Below are positions 34,897 through 43,591 of a stretch of DNA of 64,000 bases, one piece after another. The translations under genes and the position numbers were made by a program. The number at the start of each line of letters is the position of its first letter. The stretch's first letter is position 1. A model generated the notes under the pieces. It saw only the letters and a list, made by a program, of their open reading frames with translations, had not been told where the DNA came from and searched no databases. The DNA lies in contig NZ_SOFL01000033.1 of the NCBI RefSeq assembly GCF_004402695.1, forward strand, positions 94,028 to 158,027, written 5' to 3'. This DNA is from Cryobacterium adonitolivorans (GTDB taxonomy: Bacteria > Actinomycetota > Actinomycetes > Actinomycetales > Microbacteriaceae).

Positions 34897-36672
34897 ATGG
34901 CCGCATACACCCTGCCGGAGAACCGGACGGCACCACCCCCGACGGCCTCCTGGCTGCCGCTGATCGTGGTGGTGCTCACCCAGATCCAGGCCTCGTTCGC
35001 CGTGAACGCGCTCACTGTGTCGATGCAGGGCATCACCACCGACCTCGACACACCGGCCACGAGCGTCGGTACGGCGATCACCGCCGGCACCTTCGCGATG
35101 GCGGCGTTCATCCTGCTCGGCGCCAAGGTCGGCGCGAAGTTCGGCTCCCGCCGGGTGTTCCAGATCGCCGTGGTCATCCACGGCCTGGCGATGGCCGCCG
35201 TGGCACTGAGCGTGTCCCCGGCCATGCTCTTCGTGGCCCAGGCCGCCTCGGGCGCGGTGATCGCCCTCATCGCCCCGGCGCTGGTGGTGTTCATCGCGGC
35301 GAACTTCCACGGTAACCAGCAGGCCAAGGCGATCGGTTACCTAGCCGCCGCCATCCCGGCTGCCGGAGTGCTCGCCCTGCTCATCGCCGGAACCTTCGCA
35401 TCGACCATCGGCTGGCGGTACTCCTTCGCCCTCATCGTTGTGCTCGCGGGGGTGAACCTGCTGCTCAGCTTCCGCCTCAAGGTGGTGCCGCCGCAGACGG
35501 AGGTCACCATCGACTGGGTGGGGGCGCTGCTCGCGGCTGGGTCGATCATCCTGCTCAGCTTCGGTTTCAGCGGGCTCAATACCTGGGGCGTGGTGCTGGC
35601 CACTGACGCGGCCCCGTTCAACATCCTCGGTGTCTCACCGGCACCCGTGCTGATCATCCTCGGGGCCATCATCGGCCAGGCCTTCTTCGTCTGGCTGCGC
35701 CGGCGAAGGGCCGCCCACCGGGCGCAGATCTTCGACCTCGAGGTACTAAAATCGGCGTCGGAGAAAGCGACGACCTTCGCGATGGCGGCGATGCTCTTCG
35801 TGGGCACCGCCGCGAACTTCCTGATCCCGCTGTACATCCAGATCGTGCAGGGCCGGTCGAGTTTCCAGACGTCGATCGCGATCATCCCGTACACCCTGTC
35901 GATCTTCATTGCCAGCACCCTCGTCGCCACCCTGTACCGCCGGTACCCGCCGCACACCATCGCCAGGGTCGGCTTCGTGGTGGTGGCGTTCGGCCTCACC
36001 CTGCTCGCGTTCACCATCCGCAACGAGTGGGAACAGTTCGTCGTCATCCTCGGCCTCATCATCCTGGGCCTGGGCCAGGGCGCGATCGTGGCCCTGGTCT
36101 TCAACACGCTGCTCTCGGCCGCGCCCAAACGGCTCGCCGGCGACGTGGGCGCCTGGCGGGGCCTGGTGCACAACATCTCCGGCAGCGTCGGCATCGCGGT
36201 GGCCAGCGTCTTCGCGGTGGGGCTGCTCAGCGCCCTGGTCAACACGAGCGTGGCGGAAAGCCCCACCCTGCCGCCGGAACTCACGGCGCAGGTGCCGCTC
36301 GACAGCGTGAACTTCGTCACCAACGAGAGGCTGGAGGAGGTGCTCAGCGAAACCACCGCGACGTCGGAGCAGGTCGAGGAGGCCGTGCAGATCAACGCGG
36401 ATGCCCGGCTGCGGGCCCTGCAGATCTCCCTGCTCGGCCTGGCCGGCATCGCGCTGCTCGCCATCATCCCCGCCGGCCGGATGCCCGATTACCGGCCTGG
36501 CGACATCCCCCCGGTTCTCTCCAGCGGCGCGGAGCCCGACCCCGAAGAGGCCACCGGTACCGATTCGGACGGCGCCGCGTCGCATCCAGCCGCGTCGCAT
36601 GCAGCCGAGCCGCACCCCGCAGAGCCGCATCCACCAGAGCACCCCGCACCGCGCCACGCCGCAGGGGAGTAG
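34897..36672 (+). CDS. MFS transporter, DHA2-type (14 helices)
   Basis: 591-aa membrane transporter starting MAAYTLPENRTAPPPTASWLPLIVVVLTQIQASFAVNALTVSMQGI. About 14 hydrophobic helices, a motif-A-like loop after helix 2 (GAKVGAKFGSRRVF), and an extended periplasmic loop (~residues 450-500) are seen. The tail is low-complexity, His/Pro/Ala-rich (HPAASHAAEPHPAEPHPPEH), unusual for the family and possibly metal-binding. ATG 34897 has GAGGGG upstream. It is followed after 8 bases by the SLC13 gene, so they form one operon under the divergent AraC regulator. Drug or metabolite efflux is likely; substrate unknown. Confidence 0.88.
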   Translation: MAAYTLPENRTAPPPTASWLPLIVVVLTQIQASFAVNALTVSMQGITTDLDTPATSVGTAITAGTFAMAAFILLGAKVGAKFGSRRVFQIAVVIHGLAMAAVALSVSPAMLFVAQAASGAVIALIAPALVVFIAANFHGNQQAKAIGYLAAAIPAAGVLALLIAGTFASTIGWRYSFALIVVLAGVNLLLSFRLKVVPPQTEVTIDWVGALLAAGSIILLSFGFSGLNTWGVVLATDAAPFNILGVSPAPVLIILGAIIGQAFFVWLRRRRAAHRAQIFDLEVLKSASEKATTFAMAAMLFVGTAANFLIPLYIQIVQGRSSFQTSIAIIPYTLSIFIASTLVATLYRRYPPHTIARVGFVVVAFGLTLLAFTIRNEWEQFVVILGLIILGLGQGAIVALVFNTLLSAAPKRLAGDVGAWRGLVHNISGSVGIAVASVFAVGLLSALVNTSVAESPTLPPELTAQVPLDSVNFVTNERLEEVLSETTATSEQVEEAVQINADARLRALQISLLGLAGIALLAIIPAGRMPDYRPGDIPPVLSSGAEPDPEEATGTDSDGAASHPAASHAAEPHPAEPHPPEHPAPRHAAGE

Positions 36673-36680
36673 GCCGGCCC

Positions 36681-38270
36681 GTGGACCCGATCGCGGTGAC
36701 CCTGGTGGTGCTCGCCGCCGCCGTGGTGCTCTTCGTCTGGAACCGGCTGCCGGTGGAGATCGTGGCGATCGGGGTGGCGCTGGCCTTGTTCGCCACGGGG
36801 GTGTTGACCTTCGAGCAGACCCTGGCCGGATTCGGCGACCCGGTGATCGTCTTCATCGCCGCGCTCTTCGTGGTGAGCGAGGCCCTCGACGCCACGGGCG
36901 TGACCACCTGGGCCGGCCAGCGGCTCGTGGCCGGTGCCGGCACCAGCCGGCGCCGGCTGCTGGTGCTGGTGATGCTGCTGGTGGCCGTGGTCACCGCGCT
37001 GATCAGCGTGAACGGCGCCGTCGCCGCCCTGCTGCCGATGGTCGTGGTGCTGGCCATGAGCATCCGCCAGCCGCCGTCCCGGATGCTCATGCCGCTCGCG
37101 TTCGGCGCTCACGCGGGCTCGCTGCTGGCGCTGACGGGGACCCCGGTGAACGTGCTCGTGTCCGAACTGGCGGTGGCCAGCGGCGAGCGCGCGTTCGGCT
37201 TCTTCGAGTTCGGCCTGGTGGGGCTGCCGCTGGTGACCGGCACGATCCTCATCACGGTGCTGCTCGGCGGCCGGCTGCTGCCCGCCCGCGCCGCCGCCTC
37301 GGCACCGCGCGACCTGAGCGCGCACGCACAGACCCTCGCGGACCAGTACCGGCTGGCCGCGGACGGCGCTCCGGGCGAGTTGCTCAACCGGGACGTCGGC
37401 CTCACCGAGGTGCTTGTGCCGCCACGTTCACCGTTCGTGGGCGAGCACGTGTTCACCGGCATGGTCACCGACAGCGGCCGGCTCGTAGTGGTGGCCATCC
37501 AGCGCAGCGGCGACGACCTCACCGAGACGGTGCTGGCGCCGGGTGACCTGCTGCTGCTGCGCGGCACCTGGGACGCGCTGGAGACCACCTCCAGCGACCC
37601 CAACGTGGTCGTGGTCGACGAGCCGGACAGCATCCGCCGCCAGGCCGTGCCGATGGGACCGCGGGCCAGGACTGCCCTGGTCGTGCTGGCCGGCATGGTG
37701 ATCCTGCTGGCCACCGGCCTGGTGCCGCCTGCGGTTGCGGCGCTGCTCGCCGCGTGCGCGATGGTGCTGCTGCGGGTGCTCACGGTGCCGCAGGCACACC
37801 GGTCGATGGCCTGGACCACCCTGATCCTGGTGGGCGGCATGATCCCTCTCTCCACCGCGATCCAGGTCAGTGGCGCGGCCGACCTCCTGGCCACCGGACT
37901 CGTCGACGTGGTGGGTCGGATCGGCCCGGCGGGGGAGCCGAGCCCGGTGCTGCTCTTGTTCGGCATCGCCGTGGTCACCGTGATCCTCGGCCAGCTGATC
38001 AGCAACATGGCCACCGCCCTGATCGTTGCGCCCATCGCGATCGCCATCGCGGCCGAGACGGGTATCTCGGCGCTGCCGCTGCTGATGGGCGTCGCCGTCG
38101 CCGCGGCCGCGTCGTTCCTCACTCCGGTGGCCACCCCCGCCAACACGATGGTGCTCGGGCCCGGCGCCTACAAATTTGGCGACTACTGGAAGCTCGGCCT
38201 GCCCCTGGTGGTGCTCTTCCTCGCGGTCGCGACCCTGCTGGTACCCGTCTTCTGGCCCTTCAATCCCTGA
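36681..38270 (+). CDS. SLC13/DASS-type permease with central RCK_C domain
   Basis: 529-aa permease. The N-terminal half (FVWNRLPVEIVAIGVALALFATGVLTFEQTLAGFGDPVIVFIAALFVVSEALDATGV) and the C-terminal half (LATGLVPPAVAALLAACAMVL...HRSMAWTTLILVGGMIPLSTAIQ...LISNMATALIVAPIAI) are the two repeat halves of a divalent anion:Na+ symporter-like fold. Between them, ~residues 240-310, is a TrkA-C/RCK_C module (LTEVLVPPRSPFVGEHVF...LLLLRGTWDALE). GTG 36681 has GGGGAG 11 bases upstream. It lies 8 bases after the MFS gene. The transported ion is unclear: sulfate, dicarboxylate or another anion. Confidence 0.85.
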   Translation: MDPIAVTLVVLAAAVVLFVWNRLPVEIVAIGVALALFATGVLTFEQTLAGFGDPVIVFIAALFVVSEALDATGVTTWAGQRLVAGAGTSRRRLLVLVMLLVAVVTALISVNGAVAALLPMVVVLAMSIRQPPSRMLMPLAFGAHAGSLLALTGTPVNVLVSELAVASGERAFGFFEFGLVGLPLVTGTILITVLLGGRLLPARAAASAPRDLSAHAQTLADQYRLAADGAPGELLNRDVGLTEVLVPPRSPFVGEHVFTGMVTDSGRLVVVAIQRSGDDLTETVLAPGDLLLLRGTWDALETTSSDPNVVVVDEPDSIRRQAVPMGPRARTALVVLAGMVILLATGLVPPAVAALLAACAMVLLRVLTVPQAHRSMAWTTLILVGGMIPLSTAIQVSGAADLLATGLVDVVGRIGPAGEPSPVLLLFGIAVVTVILGQLISNMATALIVAPIAIAIAAETGISALPLLMGVAVAAAASFLTPVATPANTMVLGPGAYKFGDYWKLGLPLVVLFLAVATLLVPVFWPFNP

Positions 38271-38308
38271 CCGTCCAACCCCGTCCGTTCAACCCCTAGG
38301 AGTCCCGC

Positions 38309-39853
38309 ATGTCCCACGGATCGCACAAGCTCATTCCTGAGTCGTTCAGCGCGGCGCCCTCCCTCGACCCGGGCAACGCGGTGGGGATCCTGGTCGTCAG
38401 TGACGTGTCGGTGGGCCTGGACGCCGTCGGCTTCCTCGTCGGGCCCACCGGGGACCTGCCGGACGCGGTCACCGTGCCCCGCGAGGCGCTGGCCGGGCTC
38501 GGCTTCGACGCCGCGCCGGGCCAGTCGCTGCTGGTGCCGCAGCAGACCAGCCCACAGCTCTACCTGGTGGGCACCGGCCCCATTGACGAGATCACCGACG
38601 CGAGCCTGCGGGATGCGGCGGCCGCCTTCGCCCGGGCCGCGCATCGGCACCCGCGGGTCGGCCTGCACCCTGGCGTGGTTCCCCTGCCGCCCGAGCGGGT
38701 CGGGCAGCTGATCACCGAGGGCGTGCTGCTCGCGCGCTACCGGTATACCGCGGTGAAGCCATCCAGCAGCCACGTGCCCCTGATCTCGCTCGACATCGTG
38801 GTCGCGCCCGAGCAGGCCGGCGCGGTGGCCGACGGCGCCCACCGGGGCGAGATCGTGGCCCGCGCCACCAACCTGGCCCGCGACCTGGCGAACACCCCGC
38901 CGAGCCATCTCACCGCCACAGACTTCGCCGACCTCGCGGTGCGGCTCGGCGCCGACCGTGACCTGGAGACGACGATCTTCGACAAGGCCCAGATCATCGA
39001 GCTGGGTTGCGGCGGCCTGCTCGGAGTCAACGCGGGCAGCGTCGAGGAGCCGCGCATCATCAAGCTGGTCTACCGGCCGGACCCTGCCCTGACGGCGGCG
39101 GGCGCCCGGCTGGCCTTCGTGGGCAAGGGCATCATGTACGACTCCGGCGGCATCTCCCTCAAGCCCTCCGACCCCATGCACCTGGCGATGAAGATGGACA
39201 TGGCCGGCGCCGCGGCGGTGCTCGGCGCCTTGACGGCCCTGAAGGACCTGGGCTGCCCCAATCAGGTCACCGCCTTCCTGATGTGCACGGACAACATGCC
39301 GTCGGGCTCGGCGATGAAACTCGGCGACGTGCTGCACATCCACGGCGGCACCACCGTCGAGGTCAAGAACACCGACGCCGAGGGTCGGCTAGTGATGTCG
39401 GATGCGCTGGTGCTGGCCGGCGAGGAAGGGCCGGACGCGATCGTGGACATCGCCACCCTCACCGGGGCGGCGCTGATGGCGCTGGGCCAGCACACCGCCG
39501 CCGTGTTCGGCACCAGCCAGCCGCTCGTCGACCAGGCCGTGGCCGCCGGGCGGGAGGCCGACGAGTCGCTCTGGCAGTTGCCGTTGGAGAAGCGTTACCG
39601 GCCGCAGCTGGACTCCGAGGTCGCGGACCTGTCGAACATGGGCGGCAAGTACGCCGGGGCCACGACCGCCGCGCTGTTCCTCGCGGAGTTCGTGGGTGAC
39701 ATCCCGTGGGCCCACCTCGACATCGCCGGGACCATGCAGGCCGACAAAGACGAGTCCTGGCGCAGCCAGGGGGCGACCGGGTTCGGTACCCGGCTGCTGC
39801 TCGAATTGGCTCTGCGGTTCACGCCGGTGGAACCCGGGGCCCCGACGACGTGA
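38309..39853 (+). CDS. pepA: Leucyl aminopeptidase (M17)
   Basis: 514-aa cytosolic metallo-aminopeptidase. The catalytic C-domain has the family signatures: FVGKGIMYDSGGISLKP (metal-binding Lys and Asp), KMDMAGAAAVLGAL (Asp) and NTDAEGRLVMSDAL (Asp, Glu, Arg). The N-terminal ~170 residues form the macro-like N-domain found in M17 enzymes. The length matches E. coli PepA. ATG 38309 has AGGAG 8 bases upstream. It follows the SLC13 gene by 38 bases and may be co-transcribed with it. It releases N-terminal residues from peptides. Confidence 0.95.
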   Translation: MSHGSHKLIPESFSAAPSLDPGNAVGILVVSDVSVGLDAVGFLVGPTGDLPDAVTVPREALAGLGFDAAPGQSLLVPQQTSPQLYLVGTGPIDEITDASLRDAAAAFARAAHRHPRVGLHPGVVPLPPERVGQLITEGVLLARYRYTAVKPSSSHVPLISLDIVVAPEQAGAVADGAHRGEIVARATNLARDLANTPPSHLTATDFADLAVRLGADRDLETTIFDKAQIIELGCGGLLGVNAGSVEEPRIIKLVYRPDPALTAAGARLAFVGKGIMYDSGGISLKPSDPMHLAMKMDMAGAAAVLGALTALKDLGCPNQVTAFLMCTDNMPSGSAMKLGDVLHIHGGTTVEVKNTDAEGRLVMSDALVLAGEEGPDAIVDIATLTGAALMALGQHTAAVFGTSQPLVDQAVAAGREADESLWQLPLEKRYRPQLDSEVADLSNMGGKYAGATTAALFLAEFVGDIPWAHLDIAGTMQADKDESWRSQGATGFGTRLLLELALRFTPVEPGAPTT

Positions 39854-39936
39854 TGCTGGTGTACGTTCACGTCGAGTCCAACCTGCTGACCTCGCGCACC
39901 GCGCAGCACCGCACCACACCGCACTAAGGAGGAACG

Positions 39937-41391
39937 ATGGGGGAATTTCAGGTGGGTGCCTGGCTGCTCGTGGCGCTGCACGCCGTGCTGGTGCTGATCG
40001 CCACGGTGTACGTCTCGGCCAACCGGCGGCCGTCCGCGGCCATCGCCTGGGTGCTGGCGATCATCTTCATTCCCTACCTCGGCGTGCTGATCTTCCTGCT
40101 GGTGGGTGTTGGGCGGCTGCCGAAGGCCCGCCGCGAGAAGCAGCACGAGGTGAATCAGCTGATCCTGGCCCGCACCGAGGGCCTGGACCAGGTGAGCCAC
40201 CGCGACGAGTGGCCGGCCTGGCTCGGCTCGGCCGTGCGGCTGAACCGCAACCTCGGGGCACTGCCCATGGTGGGCGGCAACCGGGTGGAGCTGCTGCCGG
40301 ACTACGAGGACTCCATCAATCGGATGGTGGAGGCCGTCGACGAGGCGACCGAGTTCGTGCACGTGCAGTTCTACATCCTGGTGCTCGACACCGTCACCCA
40401 ACCGTTCTTCGACGCCCTGGCCCGGGCGGTCCAGCGCGGCGTGCAGGTCAAGGTGCTCTCCGACTACCTCGCCTGCCTGATGCTGCCGCGCCGCAAGGAG
40501 ACCATCGCGGCGTTTGCGGCGATGGGCGCCGAGTGGCATGCGCTGCTGCCGCTGCGATTCTGGAAGGGCCAGTGGCGCCGACCGGACATGCGCAACCACC
40601 GCAAACTCCTCGTCGTCGACGGGCGGCTGGGTTTCAGCGGCTCGCAGAACATGATCGACGCCACCTACCTCAAGCCCGGCAACCTCAAGCGCGGGCTGCG
40701 CTGGCACGAGCTCATGATGCGCATCGAGGGGCCGGCGGTGCGCGAGCTGAACGCCGTGTTCCTCGCCGACTGGTTCAGCGAAACCGATGAGATTCTGCCC
40801 TTCAACACGTCGCCCATCGTGCTCGACCCCGCCCCGGACCTGCTCGACGCCCAGGTGCTGCCGAGCGGGCCGAGCTTCGACAACGACAACAACCTCAAGC
40901 TCTACGCCATGCTCATCCAGAAGGCCGAGCGCCGGGTCAGTATCACCAGCCCCTACTTCGTGCCGGAGGAATCGACGATGCTGGCCCTCGTCACGGCAGC
41001 GTCGCGCGGGGTGGAGGTGGAGCTGTTCGCCTCCCACATCGGCGACCAGGCGCTGGTCTACCACGCGCAGCGGTCGTACTACGAGGAGCTGCTGCGGGCA
41101 GGAGTGTCGATCTACCTCTATGCGGAGCCCACGGTCCTGCACGCGAAGCACTTCACCATCGACGACGACGTGTCGGTGGTGGGGTCGAGCAATATGGACA
41201 TCCGCTCGTTCAGCCTGAACATGGAGGTGTCGGTGCTGGTACACGGCGCCGAATTCGTGCAGCGGATGCGGGTGGTGCAGGACGGCTACCGGGCGAACAG
41301 CAGCAGGGTCGAGCTGGCCGACTGGCTCGATCGGCCGGCCAGCGCCAAGGTGTTCGACAACCTTGCCCGACTGACCTCGTCGCTGCAATAG
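39937..41391 (+). CDS. cls: Cardiolipin synthase
   Basis: 484-aa membrane enzyme with two N-terminal transmembrane helices (LLVALHAVLVLIATVYVSANRRPS and IAWVLAIIFIPYLGVLIFLLVG) and two phospholipase-D HKD motifs, HRKLLVVDGRLGFSGSQN and HAKHFTIDDDVSVVGSSN. That layout is typical of bacterial Cls, which joins two phosphatidylglycerols to cardiolipin. ATG 39937 has AAGGAGG, a strong ribosome-binding site. The gene downstream starts 22 bases after the stop. Confidence 0.93.
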   Translation: MGEFQVGAWLLVALHAVLVLIATVYVSANRRPSAAIAWVLAIIFIPYLGVLIFLLVGVGRLPKARREKQHEVNQLILARTEGLDQVSHRDEWPAWLGSAVRLNRNLGALPMVGGNRVELLPDYEDSINRMVEAVDEATEFVHVQFYILVLDTVTQPFFDALARAVQRGVQVKVLSDYLACLMLPRRKETIAAFAAMGAEWHALLPLRFWKGQWRRPDMRNHRKLLVVDGRLGFSGSQNMIDATYLKPGNLKRGLRWHELMMRIEGPAVRELNAVFLADWFSETDEILPFNTSPIVLDPAPDLLDAQVLPSGPSFDNDNNLKLYAMLIQKAERRVSITSPYFVPEESTMLALVTAASRGVEVELFASHIGDQALVYHAQRSYYEELLRAGVSIYLYAEPTVLHAKHFTIDDDVSVVGSSNMDIRSFSLNMEVSVLVHGAEFVQRMRVVQDGYRANSSRVELADWLDRPASAKVFDNLARLTSSLQ

Positions 41392-41413
41392 CTGGAGGAG
41401 GGAAGGTGCGCGG

Positions 41414-42100
41414 GTGAACGAGTTGGGCCAGCTGTTGCCGCTGGCGTTGACCATAGCGCTCAGTCCGTTGCCGCTGGCGGGGTTGCTGCTGATCCTGCTC
41501 GCTCCCGACGGTTTCAAGGCGGCCGCGGGGTTCAGCATCGGCTGGTTCCTCGGGGTGCTGTTCTCGGCCACCCTGCTGGCGTTGCTGTCGTCGCTGTTGC
41601 CCCACGACAGGTCGGCCGGCTCCCGGACGCTGCAGGTGGCGGTGCCGCTGTTGCTCGGCATCGCCCTGATCGTGCTGGGACTGGTGCAGTGGCATGACCG
41701 GCCGCAGCGCGGCACGGAGGTGCCGCTGCCGCGCTGGCTGAGCGCGCTGGACCGGCTGACCCCGGTGCGGGCGACCATCATCGGTGTCGGCTACGCCGCG
41801 TTTCGGCCGAAGAACCTGGTGATGGCCGCGGCCGCCGGGGTGGTGATCCTTGGCGCCCACACCGACCCCAGGGGCATCGTGTTCTCGGTGGCCCTGTTCA
41901 CCGCGCTGGCCTCCATCACCATGCTCGGCCCGGTGCTCGCGTACGCGTTCGGCGGCCCCGCGGTGCGGGAGAAGTTGGTGCGCCTGCGCGGGTGGCTGGT
42001 GCTCAACATGCCGGTGATCACGGTGGTCACGGTATTGCTGCTCGGCGTGTTCCTGGTGCTGGCCGGACTCGCCCAGCTGGCCGGCCAGCTGCTGCGCTGA
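41414..42100 (+). CDS. GAP family (Sap-like) membrane protein
   Basis: 228-aa integral membrane protein with six predicted helices, a GAP-family pattern: MNELGQLLPLALTIALSPLPLAGLLLILLAPDGFKAAAGFSIGWFLGVLF and FRPKNLVMAAAAGVVILGA. Mycobacterial relatives (Sap, Gap) aid glycolipid export. GTG 41414 is preceded by GGAGGAGGGAAGG. It lies 22 bases after cls, and both concern envelope lipids, suggesting a shared unit. Substrate unknown. Confidence 0.85.
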   Translation: MNELGQLLPLALTIALSPLPLAGLLLILLAPDGFKAAAGFSIGWFLGVLFSATLLALLSSLLPHDRSAGSRTLQVAVPLLLGIALIVLGLVQWHDRPQRGTEVPLPRWLSALDRLTPVRATIIGVGYAAFRPKNLVMAAAAGVVILGAHTDPRGIVFSVALFTALASITMLGPVLAYAFGGPAVREKLVRLRGWLVLNMPVITVVTVLLLGVFLVLAGLAQLAGQLLR

Positions 42101-42157
42101 GCCCGCCCGCTAATCTGGAAACCGCCGGATTCGGCGCCGATCAGCGGGGAGACACCG

Positions 42158-42673
42158 ATGGCCACGAACGACCGCGACAGCCGCCTCGCCACCCGCCGCA
42201 CGGCCACCGGCGAGTTCATCGAACGCCTGGAGCGCCCGGCGCTGGCGATCGAACTGGGCCTGGAACCGCATCCGGAGGGCGGCTGGTACCGGCGAACCTG
42301 GACGTCGCCGGTGCCGGTGACGCTCACGGATGCCGACGGCTCCGAACGGGTGCGACCGACGGCCACGCTCATCCACTTTCTGCTGCCGGCCGGGGAATTC
42401 TCCGCCTGGCACCGGCTGTCCTCCAGCGAAATCTGGATCTGGACCGGCCAGGGCAGCGTGCAACTGGATCTCGGCGGCGACGGCGACGAGCCCGACACCG
42501 AGACGAGCCCGGTCCTCGGCGGGCGGCTGCTGCGCGGCGAGCGCAGCCAGGTGATCATCCCGGCGAATGTCTGGCAGCGCACCGTGCCGGGCGAGGAGGA
42601 CGCCCTGGTGAGTTGCCTGGTGTCACCCGGCTTCGACTTCGCCGACTTCTCGATGGAGTCGCTTTCGAGGTGA
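42158..42673 (+). CDS. DUF985 cupin protein
   Basis: 171-aa soluble protein of the cupin_5/DUF985 family: IELGLEPHPEGGWYRRTWTSP, then TATLIHFLLPAGEFSAWHRLSSSEIWIWTGQGSVQLDL, and RSQVIIPANVWQRTV. The HPEGGW and WHRL...EIW blocks are the family hallmarks. ATG 42158 has GGGAGA upstream, and a TAATCT box at 42111-42116 is a plausible -10. Its 3' end overlaps the DedA gene by 51 bases, tail to tail. Function unknown; possibly binds a metal or sugar. Confidence 0.9.
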   Translation: MATNDRDSRLATRRTATGEFIERLERPALAIELGLEPHPEGGWYRRTWTSPVPVTLTDADGSERVRPTATLIHFLLPAGEFSAWHRLSSSEIWIWTGQGSVQLDLGGDGDEPDTETSPVLGGRLLRGERSQVIIPANVWQRTVPGEEDALVSCLVSPGFDFADFSMESLSR

Positions 42674-43327
42674 TGTCGGCGCCGGCGCTGCCTTCCGTGT
42701 GACGATGCCGGCCCGCCGGTCGGCCCGCCGGCGCACGGCCCGCAAAACGATGGCGTCGATGAAAACGCCCAGCAGCAGGGCGGCGGCAACGGCCAGCAAC
42801 GCACCCAGCAGCGGGTTGTTCCGCAGCCAGGCGCCGGCGAGCATGCCGACCAGCACCGAGTAGCCGGCCCAGCCGAGCCCGCCGAGAGCTGCCAGCGGGG
42901 CGAACCGGCGCAGAGGAAACCCCGTGGCCCCCGCGGTCATGTTCACGGCGACCCGGCCGACCGGGATGTACCTGGCCGTGAGCAGCAGCGACGCCGGCCG
43001 GCTCAGCAGGGCCGCGCGCGCCTTGTCGGCGATCCGCACCGCGCCGGGGCGGCGTTGCCAGCGAAACCGGGTCAGGCCGATCCGGCGACCGATCAGGTAC
43101 GCGATGCTGTCACCGAGCACGGCGCCCATAGCGACCACCGCGACAAGCCAGCCGAGGTTCGGCGTTCCCGCGGAAACGGCCAGGGCGCCGAGTGCCACCA
43201 CTACGGTCTCGCTCGGAAGCGGCGGGAAGAAGCCGTCGATGACCACAAAAGCGAACACCACGGGGTAGACCCAGGCCGACCCGGCGAGGGCGAGGACGAG
43301 GTCGTTGAGGGCGTCGAAAGCAGGCAT
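42623..43327 (-). CDS. DedA family membrane protein
   Basis: 234-aa DedA/SNARE-associated-type protein: YPVVFAFVVIDGFFPPLPSETVVVALGALAVS (the F-P-P-L-P-S-E-T hairpin motif), LGDSIAYLIGRRIG, and RYIPVGRVAVNMTAGATGFPLRRF. Such proteins act in lipid carrier recycling and membrane potential. A basic tail of ~35 residues extends into the cupin gene on the opposite strand. ATG 43327 is chosen because TAGCGT lies exactly six bases upstream. No ribosome-binding site is present. Confidence 0.9.
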   Translation of the reverse strand: MPAFDALNDLVLALAGSAWVYPVVFAFVVIDGFFPPLPSETVVVALGALAVSAGTPNLGWLVAVVAMGAVLGDSIAYLIGRRIGLTRFRWQRRPGAVRIADKARAALLSRPASLLLTARYIPVGRVAVNMTAGATGFPLRRFAPLAALGGLGWAGYSVLVGMLAGAWLRNNPLLGALLAVAAALLLGVFIDAIVLRAVRRRADRRAGIVTRKAAPAPTSPRKRLHREVGEVEAG

Positions 43328-43333
43328 GTCCAC

Positions 43334-43339
43334 ACGCTA
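43334..43339 (-). promoter_or_regulatory. -10 box (TAGCGT) six bases before the ATG
   Basis: TAGCGT-N6-ATG on the minus strand for the DedA gene. It supports ATG 43327 over GTG 43333. Confidence 0.5.
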
Positions 43340-43591
43340 AGGAGCGCCCGGATCCGCCCGCGTCGGCCGGAGGAACGATTCCCTGCGCCGCTGGGATGAT
43401 CCGGGCGGCGCAGCCGTTCTACGGCCTCGTCAGGGGGTCAGCGGCCCGATTGGGTCCGGATCGTCACCGGATCACCCCCGGATGGCCCCCGTTGTGTCAC
43501 CGAGACCGCCGAAATGACCGTAACTTAGATAGGTAGGCACACGTCCGTCGAACCCGATGTGGCTGAGCCTGCGCACACGAAAGGTTGAGTT

